From positions 1 to 9,294 of the forward strand of contig JACQFK010000179.1 in the NCBI GenBank assembly GCA_016200125.1: DNA of 9,294 bases, given 5' to 3'. Position 1 is the stretch's first letter. The number at the start of each line of letters is the position of its first letter. Positions 1 through 6,910 of the stretch are shown one piece after another. Under the pieces are notes generated by a model that saw nothing but the letters and a program-made list of their open reading frames with translations, had not been told where the DNA came from and ran no database searches. This DNA is from Planctomycetota bacterium. GTDB lineage: Bacteria > Planctomycetota > MHYJ01 > JACPRB01. The translations under genes and the position numbers were made by a program.

Positions 1-333
1 GACGGCATCAACGACGCGCCTGCGTTGGCCCAGGCCGACGTGGGGATCGCCATGGGCTCGGGCACCGACGTCGCGATCGAGGCGGCCGACGTAGTCCTGA
101 TGAAGAACGACCTCTCGCGGGTGGTGTCGGCCGTCAAGTTGAGCCGGGCGGCGCGCCGCGTCATCCACCAGAACTTCGCCTGGGCCTTCGGCTACAACGT
201 GCTGCTGATCCCGCTCGCCGCCGGCGCGCTGCGCCCCTGGGGCCTCGACCTCGACCCGATGATCGCGGCCGCCGCGATGGCCTTCTCGTCGATCTCGGTG
301 GTCCTCAATTCCCTGCGGCTCCACCGGGCCTGA
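1..333 (+). CDS. copA: Cu(+)-translocating P1B-type ATPase, C-terminal fragment
   Basis: Only the last 110 residues are present; the gene is cut by the left edge of the window. The fragment opens inside the P-type ATPase hinge motif (DGINDAPAL; the preceding Gly lies outside) and continues with [17 protein letters not shown], the end of the phosphorylation domain. Two final membrane helices follow. The first carries a Tyr-Asn pair (FGYNVLLIP) and the second carries [15 protein letters not shown]. In the CopA subgroup, YN in the seventh helix and MxxSS in the eighth help form the Cu(+) site, so the substrate is most likely Cu(+) exported from the cytoplasm. Such pumps serve copper tolerance or copper delivery to cytochrome oxidases; the fragment cannot tell which, and the N-terminal metal-binding domains and CPC motif are not visible. 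It ends with TGA, and the next gene starts 31 nt downstream on the same strand. Confidence 0.93.
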   Translation, partial: DGINDAPALAQADVGIAMGSGTDVAIEAADVVLMKNDLSRVVSAVKLSRAARRVIHQNFAWAFGYNVLLIPLAAGALRPWGLDLDPMIAAAAMAFSSISVVLNSLRLHRA

Positions 334-364
334 AACGAATCCTCCCCCGCCTCGTCAAACCGGG

Positions 365-1114
365 GTGAGACGATACTTCGACGCCTTCGCCTGGCCCTTC
401 CGCGGAGGCAATCCCGGAGTGCTGGTCCTGGGCGTCGCGGTGCTGTCGCTGGGACCCCTCCTGCTCGCCTTCGTCCCGGGAGCGCTCGGTCTGGGGCTCA
501 ATTTGTGCATCATGGCCTACTATGCGATCTATCTCCGGTCCATCCTGCATGCCTCCATGGAAGGAGACGATCGCTTCCCCGCCTGGCCGGAAATCGAGCA
601 TCCGACCGACCTCGTCGAGGAACTCTTCTCGATTCTCGCCCCCTTCCTGGTGGCCTTCCTGCCGCTCCTCCTCCTGCGCGTCGGCCTCTCCGGCATCGCC
701 GCGCTCGATTCCATGGGCTTCCTCCTCCGCTCCGCCGTCCCGGCCGCCATCTCCACCGCCACGCCCGTGCTGACGATCCTTTCGGCCGCCCTTTTCCTCT
801 TCGGGTGGCTCTACCTGCCCATGGCGATCCTCGTGTGGACCTTTTACGGCGGCTCGTCGATTCTCAACCCCGTCGCCGTGGCGCGGGCGGCCTGGCAGAC
901 CGGAGGCTCCTACCTGATGATCGTCGTGCTGGTCGCCGGCATGGTGACGGCGGCGTGGAGCGTGACCCTGATCCCGGGCAAGTTCATCACGACTTTCGGG
1001 GCCTCGCTGCTCACGTTCTACGCCCTCGTGGTCGCGATGCGCCTGCTCGGGACGCACTATCGCATTCACCGGGAGCGGTTGGGATGGGAGCGGCGGGCGC
1101 CCGAGCCGGTCTAG
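365..1114 (+). CDS. Polytopic membrane protein of unknown function (DUF4013-like)
   Basis: This 249-residue protein has about six hydrophobic segments (near residues 18-38, 40-60, 86-106, 134-158, 181-203 and 207-229) and a basic C-terminal tail. The loop after the second segment, with the SMEGDDRFPAWPEIEH stretch, resembles the acidic FPxWP-type loop of DUF4013-like proteins. That family assignment is from memory of its style and is tentative. No catalytic motif is visible. The start is GTG at 365 without a clear Shine-Dalgarno sequence. An internal GTG near 419 preceded by GGAG is an alternative, but the residues before it (YFDAFAWPFRGG) look like a conserved amphipathic N-terminus. The gene lies 31 nt behind the copper ATPase and may be cotranscribed with it. 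Its TAG stop uses the same CTAG as the stop of the convergent larE gene. Confidence 0.8.
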   Translation: MRRYFDAFAWPFRGGNPGVLVLGVAVLSLGPLLLAFVPGALGLGLNLCIMAYYAIYLRSILHASMEGDDRFPAWPEIEHPTDLVEELFSILAPFLVAFLPLLLLRVGLSGIAALDSMGFLLRSAVPAAISTATPVLTILSAALFLFGWLYLPMAILVWTFYGGSSILNPVAVARAAWQTGGSYLMIVVLVAGMVTAAWSVTLIPGKFITTFGASLLTFYALVVAMRLLGTHYRIHRERLGWERRAPEPV

Positions 1115-1914
1115 GACCTGCGGATGACCTCGTTCAGGCTGCCCGTGCGGTAGCCCTGCAGGTCAAGCGCGACGTACTGGTAGCCCACGGCCTTGATCTT
1201 CTCGATCACCATCTCGCGCAGCGGCGAGCGCACCAGCTCCTCGAAGTCGCGCGGGTCGACCTCGATGCGCGCGATCGTGTCGTGGTGGCGGACGCGGTAC
1301 TGCCGCAGGCCGAGCCCGCGCAGGACCTCCTCCGCCTTCTCGACCATCGCGAGCTTCTCGGGCGTCACCTCGCTCCCGTAGGGGATCCGCGACGACAGGC
1401 AGGCCATCGACGGCTTGTCCCAGGTCGGCAGCCCCAGGTCCTTCGACAGCCGGCGGATCTCGAGCTTCGTCAGCCCCGCGTCGGCGAGCGGCGCGCGCAC
1501 GTGGTGATCCTTGGCGGCCCGGGCGCCCGGACGGTGATCGCTCCGGTCGTCGGCGATCTCCCCGTAGACCACGTAGCGGAGGCCCTCCTTCTCCGCGAGG
1601 GGCGCGAGCTTCGTGAAGAGCTCGTCCTTGCAGAAGAAGCAGCGCTCCGGGGAGTTCTCGCGGTAGCCGAGCTGTTCGAGCTCGTCCGTCTCGATCAGGA
1701 TCTGGCGGGCGCCGATCTGCCCGGCGAACTGCTTGGAGTCCTCGAACTCCGCCCGCGCGTAGGATTCGCTGAGCGCGGTGACCGCGACCGCGCGGTCGCC
1801 GAGCACGTCGTGGGCGACTTTGAGCAGGAAGGTGCTGTCGACGCCGCCGGAGTAGGCGACGAGGACGCTGCCCATGTCGGAGAGGGACTTGCGGAGCACG
1901 TCGAGCTTGTCCAT
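1111..1914 (-). CDS. larE: LarE-type ATP-dependent sulfur transferase (PP-loop)
   Basis: LarE adenylates the pyridinium dicarboxylate precursor of the nickel-pincer cofactor and donates sulfur to it. Counted from the chosen start (267 aa), the PP-loop SGGVDST is at 22-28, the pair in RCFFCKDE is Cys92/Cys95, and MACLSSRIPYG carries Cys172. Arg207 and Arg209 in QYRVRH, with Glu195 or Glu196 before them, match the spacing of the LarE catalytic residues. Cys172 aligns with the sacrificial cysteine of the single-Cys enzyme. The extra CxxC marks the three-cysteine subtype reported to hold a [4Fe-4S] cluster. The start at ATG 1914 gives the usual LarE N-terminus (MDKL...GSVLVAYSGG) and has AGGA 11 nt upstream. 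ATG 1926 is also possible, and the frame stays open to 1953. It is the last gene of the - strand run. No larB or larC is in the window, so a different PP-loop sulfur-transfer role remains possible. Confidence 0.9.
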   Translation of the reverse strand: MDKLDVLRKSLSDMGSVLVAYSGGVDSTFLLKVAHDVLGDRAVAVTALSESYARAEFEDSKQFAGQIGARQILIETDELEQLGYRENSPERCFFCKDELFTKLAPLAEKEGLRYVVYGEIADDRSDHRPGARAAKDHHVRAPLADAGLTKLEIRRLSKDLGLPTWDKPSMACLSSRIPYGSEVTPEKLAMVEKAEEVLRGLGLRQYRVRHHDTIARIEVDPRDFEELVRSPLREMVIEKIKAVGYQYVALDLQGYRTGSLNEVIRRS

Positions 1915-1927
1915 GGCGCCCGTCATC

Positions 1928-2785
1928 CTAGCCGGGCTTGGAGACTCGTTCAACCTCTTCCACCCGGTAGCCCTTCTCGTCCTTGCGGATGATCCCCATG
2001 GCCACGGCCGGGTCGTGCTCGAAGATATTGACCCACTCCTCCGCGACCGCGCGCTGGAGCAGCTTCTCCCGCAGCAGCGCGACTTCGTGGGGGTAGAGGT
2101 CGTAGCTCATCGTCCATGCGGGCTTCACGTGGGCCGTCGTGGGCATCAGGTCGGCCCAGAAGTAGGCCTGGCGGCCTCCGCTCTGGATCTCCACGCACTG
2201 ATGGTGCCGCACGTGGCCGCCGGTGGCGCGCGTCCAGACGCCGGGGACGATCTCCGCGTCGCCCTCGACGAACTTGACGCGCCCCATGAGGCGGAGGGGC
2301 GCGAAGTCGTCGCGCAGGTAGCTGCCCTTCGTGCGGGGATTGGGCTCCATCGCCTCCTCCCACATCCCCTTCTGGATGATGTACTGCGCGTTGGGGTACG
2401 TGGGCACGAGGTCGCCGGTCATCGCCTTCAGCGTGCAGCCGCCGGCGTGGTCGAAGTGCAGATGCGAGAGAATCACGTAGTCGATGTCCTCGTTGCGCAC
2501 TTTGAGCTCCGCGAGCCGGTGCTTCAGGTTCCAGCTGCGGTTGACCCCGTAGAGCTCGAGGAACTTCGGGTCGTGCTTCTCGCCGAGGCCGGTGTCGATC
2601 AGGACGTTCTTCTTCCCGGTGCGGACGAGAAGGCAGGTGAGCGAGAGCGGGATGCGGTTGCGCTCGTCGGCGGGCATCACCTTCTCCCACACCGGCTTCG
2701 TCACGATCCCGAACATGGCGCCGCCGTCCAGCTTGAAGAACCCGTCGCTGACCGCGTGGAGTTCGTAGTCGCCGAGCTTATGCAT
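1928..2785 (-). CDS. Metallo-beta-lactamase-fold hydrolase (AHL-lactonase/YtnP-like)
   Basis: This is a 285-residue single-domain protein. The dinuclear metal site is complete: HLHFDH at 108-113, His191 in TGGHVRHH, Asp212 in FWADLMPT and His257 in FEHDP. VLIDTGLG at 61-68 is the usual strand before the site. The overall pattern resembles the lactonase-like and YtnP-like branch of the superfamily, but the substrate cannot be read from the sequence. No signal peptide is visible, so it should be cytoplasmic. The chosen ATG (MHKLGDYELHAV) overlaps the end of ccsA by 8 nt and has a weak GGGGA about 5 nt upstream. The frame stays open to 2878, but that extension is low-complexity and lies inside ccsA. 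larE begins 1 or 13 nt after its stop. Its place in the cytochrome c assembly run suggests a linked role, but none is known to me. Confidence 0.9.
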   Translation of the reverse strand: MHKLGDYELHAVSDGFFKLDGGAMFGIVTKPVWEKVMPADERNRIPLSLTCLLVRTGKKNVLIDTGLGEKHDPKFLELYGVNRSWNLKHRLAELKVRNEDIDYVILSHLHFDHAGGCTLKAMTGDLVPTYPNAQYIIQKGMWEEAMEPNPRTKGSYLRDDFAPLRLMGRVKFVEGDAEIVPGVWTRATGGHVRHHQCVEIQSGGRQAYFWADLMPTTAHVKPAWTMSYDLYPHEVALLREKLLQRAVAEEWVNIFEHDPAVAMGIIRKDEKGYRVEEVERVSKPG

Positions 2786-4487
2786 CGCCGTCCCCGTCGT
2801 CCGCCGCCTGGGCCCCCTGAGGGGCGAGCTTGCTCCGCCAGACGTCCCGGGGCAGGAAGGCGCAGCCCGCGATCGCAACCTGGCTCAGCGCGAAGACGAC
2901 GAGCGCGATCGTGACCCCGTCCGTGAATCCGTATGCGTGGAGCCCCTTGCCCAGCTGGTTCACGCCGAACCAGGACCAGCTCACCACGATGTTGCCCAGG
3001 ACGGAGAGCACCGCGATGCCGCGGTCGCGCGCCAGGCCGCCCCAGCGCGCGTGGAGCAGCAGCGCGTTCCAGAGGACGATCATGAGCGCGCCGTTCTCCT
3101 TGGGGTCCCAGCCCCAGAAGCGGCCCCAGGAATCGTCCGCCCAGAGGCCGCCGAGCACGGTGCCCACGAAGCTGAAGAAGGTCGCGAAGCAGATCGTGCC
3201 GTAGATCATGCGCGTGAGGCTCTTCGCCACGTCGGCCGTCAGCGACGGCGTGAAGACGCCGCGGATGATGTACAGGATCCCGAACAGGCCCGACATGTAC
3301 GTCGTCGCATAGCCCAGCGTGATGCAGGTGACGTGGGTCGCGAGCCAGAACTGGGTGTCGAGGACCGCCTGCAGCACCTCCATCGTGTCGCCGTCCGCGG
3401 ACAGGATGTGGGCGATGAGCAGGGTGACGAAGCCCGCCACCGAGGCCGCGATGTTCCCAATGCCGAGCTTGTAGATCCGCTCGAGGATGACGCCCAGCAC
3501 CGCGCAGCCCCAGCCGATGAAGATCGCCGACGAGTACAGGTTGGTCACCGGCGGACGGCCCGACATGTACATCCTCCCGACGAGCGCGAAGGTATGGACC
3601 CAGAGGATGACGACGAGCAGGACCCAGACGGCCTGGTTGAGCGGCTTGCTCCACCCGAGCCACGCGAGGGCGCCCATGATGAAGGCCGCGAAGTAGAGCC
3701 ACTTGCACTTGTTGAAGAGGTCGAGGCTGTTGAAGCGGACCTCGAAGGCCGCCTTGCCGACCTCCTTCGGGAAATCGGCCTCCAGTCGCTCGAGGTGCGC
3801 GTGGACGGCCGAAGTGAAGGACGCGGCGTCGCCCGACGCGTACGCGTGGAGCATGTTCCTCCAGATCTCCACGGCGGGATCCGCCGAACCCGGCGCCTCC
3901 GGAGCCGCTTCCGACAGGCTCCGCGCCGCGCGGCTCCATTCCTGGCCCTTGGAGGGGGCGATCGCGTGAGGCTCGCTCAGGCTGGCGAGGCGCTGGTAGA
4001 AGCCGAGGTGGCGCTCGAACTCCAGCAGTTGGTTCTCGTAGGCGTCCAGCGGCTGCTTCTTCTCCTTGCGCTCGTGCGCGCTCTTGAGCGCCTCGACCAG
4101 CTCCCCGAGCCGCGGGGCGAACTCGTCGATCGAGTAGCGGAAGCCCTCGCGGGCCGGCAGGCCCAGAGCGTCCCTCAGCTGCGGATGATCGAGCCGGAAG
4201 ACGCGGTCCTTCCGGGTCCGCTCCTGGCGGTCGCCGAAGGGGGCCGCCTGCACATTCAGGAGCCACTCGATCGCGGGGAGCGTCCCGCGCTTCTCGTCCG
4301 TCAGCGTCTCCTTGTTGGAGATGATCCGCAGGTAGGTCCGCGCGATCGTGTCCATCGGCTTCGTGCGGCCGTTGTGCACGACCGGGATGCGGCCGAAGGC
4401 GTTCTCCGGCGTCGACGGAACGATCCAGGAGCTGAGGATCCACGCGGCGGCGAGGACCGGGACGACGAAAGGCAGGACGCGGTTCAC
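2778..4487 (-). CDS. ccsA: System II cytochrome c biogenesis protein CcsA (WWD heme-handling domain)
   Basis: CcsA is the heme-handling half of the CcsAB synthetase, which exports heme and attaches it to CxxCH motifs outside the cytoplasmic membrane. The 569-residue product has an N-terminal membrane anchor (about 4-23), a soluble segment of about 230 residues, then seven or so membrane helices from about 262. The WWD motif lies at 454-474 (Trp454, Trp458, Trp460, DPKEN, Trp473). Candidate heme-ligand histidines are His385 (ATHVTC) and His517 (GLHAYGF) flanking it, and His479 (LLLHARW) in a helix. RMYMSGRPPVTNLYSS at 305-320 is another family signature. The soluble insert begins with GRTKPMDTIAR at 40-50, a motif I associate with the long CcsA forms of Bacteroidetes and planctomycetes; classical CcsA is roughly 300-400 residues. 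The GTG start overlaps the ccsB stop as GTGA and has GGGAGG just upstream. Naming varies: this family is also called ResC, or CcsB in some databases. Confidence 0.95.
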   Translation of the reverse strand: MNRVLPFVVPVLAAAWILSSWIVPSTPENAFGRIPVVHNGRTKPMDTIARTYLRIISNKETLTDEKRGTLPAIEWLLNVQAAPFGDRQERTRKDRVFRLDHPQLRDALGLPAREGFRYSIDEFAPRLGELVEALKSAHERKEKKQPLDAYENQLLEFERHLGFYQRLASLSEPHAIAPSKGQEWSRAARSLSEAAPEAPGSADPAVEIWRNMLHAYASGDAASFTSAVHAHLERLEADFPKEVGKAAFEVRFNSLDLFNKCKWLYFAAFIMGALAWLGWSKPLNQAVWVLLVVILWVHTFALVGRMYMSGRPPVTNLYSSAIFIGWGCAVLGVILERIYKLGIGNIAASVAGFVTLLIAHILSADGDTMEVLQAVLDTQFWLATHVTCITLGYATTYMSGLFGILYIIRGVFTPSLTADVAKSLTRMIYGTICFATFFSFVGTVLGGLWADDSWGRFWGWDPKENGALMIVLWNALLLHARWGGLARDRGIAVLSVLGNIVVSWSWFGVNQLGKGLHAYGFTDGVTIALVVFALSQVAIAGCAFLPRDVWRSKLAPQGAQAADDGDGDA

Positions 4488-5890
4488 GGCGCCCCTCCCG
4501 TCATCCGCTTCCGCAGGAACTCCAGGAGGTGGAGCTGGAACTGGCCGAGCAGGCCCACCGCCACGATCATGCAGGCCACGTAGGGGGCCATCCAGCCCGC
4601 GTTGTCCACGACCTGGAGCACCGTGCCCTTCTCCGTGGCGCGGTCCCAGCTCGACTGGTAGAGCGTGTCGCCGCGGTAGCGCAGCGGGTTGTTCATCCAG
4701 ATCCGCACGTCGCGCACGACGCCGCGCTCGGGATCCTCGACCCGGACGAAGCTCGAGAAGTCCTTCGCGGTGTCGGTTCCCGCGTAGACGTCGTGCCGGA
4801 ACTTGCTGAGATAGACGTAGTAGGGCTTATAGGTGCGCTTGAAGCGCAGCGAGATCCGGTAGTCCTTCCCGCCCGCGCGCACGATCTGCGGACCCTTCAC
4901 CATCGTCAGCTGGATCGACGCCAGGAAGGTCCCGAGATCCCGCCCGCCGTCCCGTTCGGTCACCTTGACGTAGACGGCGGGCAGATCCACGCCGCCCTCC
5001 ATGTCCACGCCGCTCGCCTCGGAGGCCTCCTTGGCGAGGATCGAGGTCCCGGCGCCCTGGGTCGCGGGGTTGGGGTCGCCCGGCTTCGCCTGCTGGAGGA
5101 CGGCGTTCTTCATGAACTTGCCCTCGAGCGGCGCGAGGACGATCGGGAGTCCGTCCACGCGGATCGGGTCGCTGCGCCGGAGCAGCCGCTCGGGGACCGC
5201 GAAGACGTCGTCGGAATCGGGCGCGGAGGCGTCCACGACGGCCAGCTCGACCTTCCGCGTGTCCTCCACCCAGTTGACCTTCTGCCCCTCCGCGATCGTC
5301 ATGTTGCCTTCCTCGGCCATCATGCCGGTCACGAGTTCGCTGATCATGAGGATCACGACGCCGAAGTGGATGAGCACGATCCCCGCCTTGCGGCGGAAGA
5401 GCAGCCAGCAGCCCACGTAGAGCACCGCCGCGGCGCCGCCGCCCTGGATCAGCTGCATCGTCACCCGCCCGGAGGGGTTGCTGATCTTCTGCGTGGAGTC
5501 GGCGTCGAAGACGTGCGCGATCACGTACCAGGTCAGCGCGGCGCCGATCGCGAGCGTCAGCGATCCCACGAGGAGCCGCTGCCCGGTCGCCTGGACGCGG
5601 ATCCGCATCGCGTGGGAGACGAGCAGGTTGGCGACCAGGATCGCCCCCAGGAGCTTGCCGCCCGGGTACGGGAGGCGGATCCCCGTGGTCGAGTCGGCGA
5701 AGAGGAAGATCTTCATGTCGATCACGGCGATCCAGCAGCGGAAGTACTGGTCGACCGCCGACCAGTTGCCCTGGAAGCGCTGCGCGAGCGTGCCGGCGAA
5801 CACGAGGAAGATCGACATCCCCAGGAGCGTCACCGTGAGGCGGAGGGAGCCCAGCAGCGCCAGGCCGGGGTTGCGGGAGGCGCTACTCAT
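4484..5890 (-). CDS. ccsB: System II cytochrome c biogenesis protein ResB/CcsB
   Basis: This is the partner of CcsA in the heme export and cytochrome c synthetase complex, here 468 residues. The N-terminus has the ResB signature LGSLRLTVTLLG within the first membrane helix (about 11-34). Further helices lie near 79-96, 106-128, 152-166 and 169-190. His176 in LIHFGVVIL is a candidate intramembrane heme ligand. A large exported domain spans about 191-432 and ends with the ResB signature around 378-415 (FSSFVRVEDPERG, then NPLRYRGDTLYQSSW). A last helix (434-457) brings the tail back to the cytoplasm. The ATG is preceded by GGAGG with 4 nt spacing and overlaps the lipoprotein gene by 8 nt; its own stop overlaps ccsA by 4 nt. 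Both overlaps suggest coupled translation at matched amounts. No CcdA/DsbD or ResA-type thiol carrier is in the window. Confidence 0.93.
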   Translation of the reverse strand: MSSASRNPGLALLGSLRLTVTLLGMSIFLVFAGTLAQRFQGNWSAVDQYFRCWIAVIDMKIFLFADSTTGIRLPYPGGKLLGAILVANLLVSHAMRIRVQATGQRLLVGSLTLAIGAALTWYVIAHVFDADSTQKISNPSGRVTMQLIQGGGAAAVLYVGCWLLFRRKAGIVLIHFGVVILMISELVTGMMAEEGNMTIAEGQKVNWVEDTRKVELAVVDASAPDSDDVFAVPERLLRRSDPIRVDGLPIVLAPLEGKFMKNAVLQQAKPGDPNPATQGAGTSILAKEASEASGVDMEGGVDLPAVYVKVTERDGGRDLGTFLASIQLTMVKGPQIVRAGGKDYRISLRFKRTYKPYYVYLSKFRHDVYAGTDTAKDFSSFVRVEDPERGVVRDVRIWMNNPLRYRGDTLYQSSWDRATEKGTVLQVVDNAGWMAPYVACMIVAVGLLGQFQLHLLEFLRKRMTGGAP

Positions 5891-6875
5891 GGCGCCTCCG
5901 CATCTTGAAGGACTGTGCGAATCCCGCGAAGGCGCTGCGCTGCGCGGCCACCACGGCGGCCGGGCCCTCCATCTTGAGGAAGAGGGAGCCGCCGGGGCCG
6001 ATCGCGATCACGCCGAGGATCCCCCGCTCGGCGCCGATCGCCTCCGCGAGCCAGGCTTCCGAGCCGACGAACGTCATCGGGGTCGCCGACCGCGCCACCG
6101 CCTGGTCGCCGAGGGGCTCCAGCCCCACCTGGGTGCGCCAGCGGTCGATGTTCGCCGCGAGGCCGCCCGCTTCGCCGTCGAGCGCCGTCAGCGACACCGT
6201 CGCGGCGCCCTTCGGATCCTCGACGAGGAACTCCATCACGCGGCTCTTGCTGGGATGGGGATTCTCCCTCCAGCCGGCGGGAAGGTCGAAGGTGACGGGC
6301 CGGTCCTTGCCCGAAGGAGGAGGCGGCGGCTCCGCCGGTCTCGGCGCCATCGCCTTGGGACCGCCGGCGGGACGGAAGGGACCCCTGAGATCGGCGACGT
6401 GGATCTCGAGGCCCGAGGCCGCGATCTTTTGCAGCTGGGAGGAGATCTCAGCCGCGCCGGCGGGTTCGAGGCCCAGCTGGTCCCGCCAGCGGTTCACGTT
6501 GGCCGCGATGCCGCCGGCGTCGCCCGGAAGGCGGGAGATCGCCATCTCCATCTTGGGGTCGCGGTCGCCGAAGAGGAGCGAGGCCTCGCGCGAGGGCGTC
6601 CCCTTCTCCTCCTGCCAGCCCGCCGGCAGCGTCCAGCGGACCTGGCCTTCCTCGGAGCGGAGCGACTTGAGGAACGAGAGCACGTCGTCCTTGTGGGCGC
6701 CGACGCGCTCGGCGGGGGCGACGACCTTGAAGAACCAGGTGGCGTCCTTCGTCGGCACGAGGGCCGCCAGCATCCGCCACATCGCCTCCTTGGGGGCCTT
6801 GTAGTGCCGAACCTCGTCGTTCCTGCCGCAGGCGGCGAGAAGGAGAAGGACGGCGGTCACGGAGGCGATGCGCAT
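5883..6875 (-). CDS. Predicted lipoprotein with a mirrored duplicated domain, upstream of ccsB
   Basis: This 330-residue protein starts with a lipoprotein signal: a hydrophobic stretch and the lipobox LAAC ending at Cys16. Two related sequence halves recur. Half A (LPAGW ... AANVNRWRDQLGLEP) is at about 82-138 and again at 198-254 (AANIDRWRTQVGLEP). Half B (ATWFFKVVAPAERV ... FLKSLR) is at about 36-73 and again as GSLFLKMEGPAAVV ... FAQSFK at 284-324. The order is B-A, a proline-rich linker (about 166-191 with five consecutive prolines), then A-B. I know similar uncharacterised proteins only by style, and no enzyme motif is visible. A ccs-linked role on the outer face is inferred from the 8-nt overlap with ccsB. 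An upstream ATG at 6914 would add 13 residues ahead of the signal and is less likely. No good Shine-Dalgarno is present, but promoter-like boxes lie directly upstream. Confidence 0.85.
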   Translation of the reverse strand: MRIASVTAVLLLLAACGRNDEVRHYKAPKEAMWRMLAALVPTKDATWFFKVVAPAERVGAHKDDVLSFLKSLRSEEGQVRWTLPAGWQEEKGTPSREASLLFGDRDPKMEMAISRLPGDAGGIAANVNRWRDQLGLEPAGAAEISSQLQKIAASGLEIHVADLRGPFRPAGGPKAMAPRPAEPPPPPSGKDRPVTFDLPAGWRENPHPSKSRVMEFLVEDPKGAATVSLTALDGEAGGLAANIDRWRTQVGLEPLGDQAVARSATPMTFVGSEAWLAEAIGAERGILGVIAIGPGGSLFLKMEGPAAVVAAQRSAFAGFAQSFKMRRRHE

Positions 6876-6881
6876 GGCGCG

Positions 6882-6910
6882 ATGATACCTTAGTCGGGGA
6901 CGACGGGCAA
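6882..6910 (-). promoter_or_regulatory. Candidate sigma-70-type promoter for a leaderless lipoprotein/ccs transcript
   Basis: On the - strand TTGCCC (6910-6905) and TATCAT (6887-6882) are separated by exactly 17 nt. They match the -35 consensus at 4 of 6 positions and the -10 consensus at 5 of 6. Only 6 nt separate the -10 box from the ATG at 6875, so initiation would fall on or next to the start codon. That fits the lack of a convincing Shine-Dalgarno sequence for this gene. If real, it lets lipoprotein-ccsB-ccsA be expressed independently of the sigma factor gene. It is a short motif match in a 35-nt gap, so chance is possible. Confidence 0.35.

Noticed and set aside
334..364. Possible promoter or terminator between the copper ATPase and the membrane protein
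   Set aside because: The 31-nt gap holds only a C-rich stretch, with no inverted repeat and no promoter boxes.
505..1992. Long + strand open frame of 495 codons running across the membrane protein and larE
   Set aside because: Its product is arginine-, alanine- and proline-rich low-complexity sequence. It spans two well-supported genes in other frames, a typical by-product of high GC content.
2786..2878. N-terminal extension of the metallo-beta-lactamase-fold protein
   Set aside because: The extra residues are a basic, serine-rich stretch lying entirely within ccsA, and the family-like N-terminus begins at the ATG at 2785.
2701..4443. A 580-codon - strand frame overlapping ccsA
   Set aside because: It is an out-of-frame shadow of ccsA on the same strand. 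The frame with membrane helices and heme-ligand histidines is the real one.
2937..5908. Long + strand open frames opposite ccsA and ccsB
   Set aside because: They are antisense to genes with clear family motifs (WWD, ResB signature), and their products consist of repetitive Arg/Glu/Ala/His stretches without domains.
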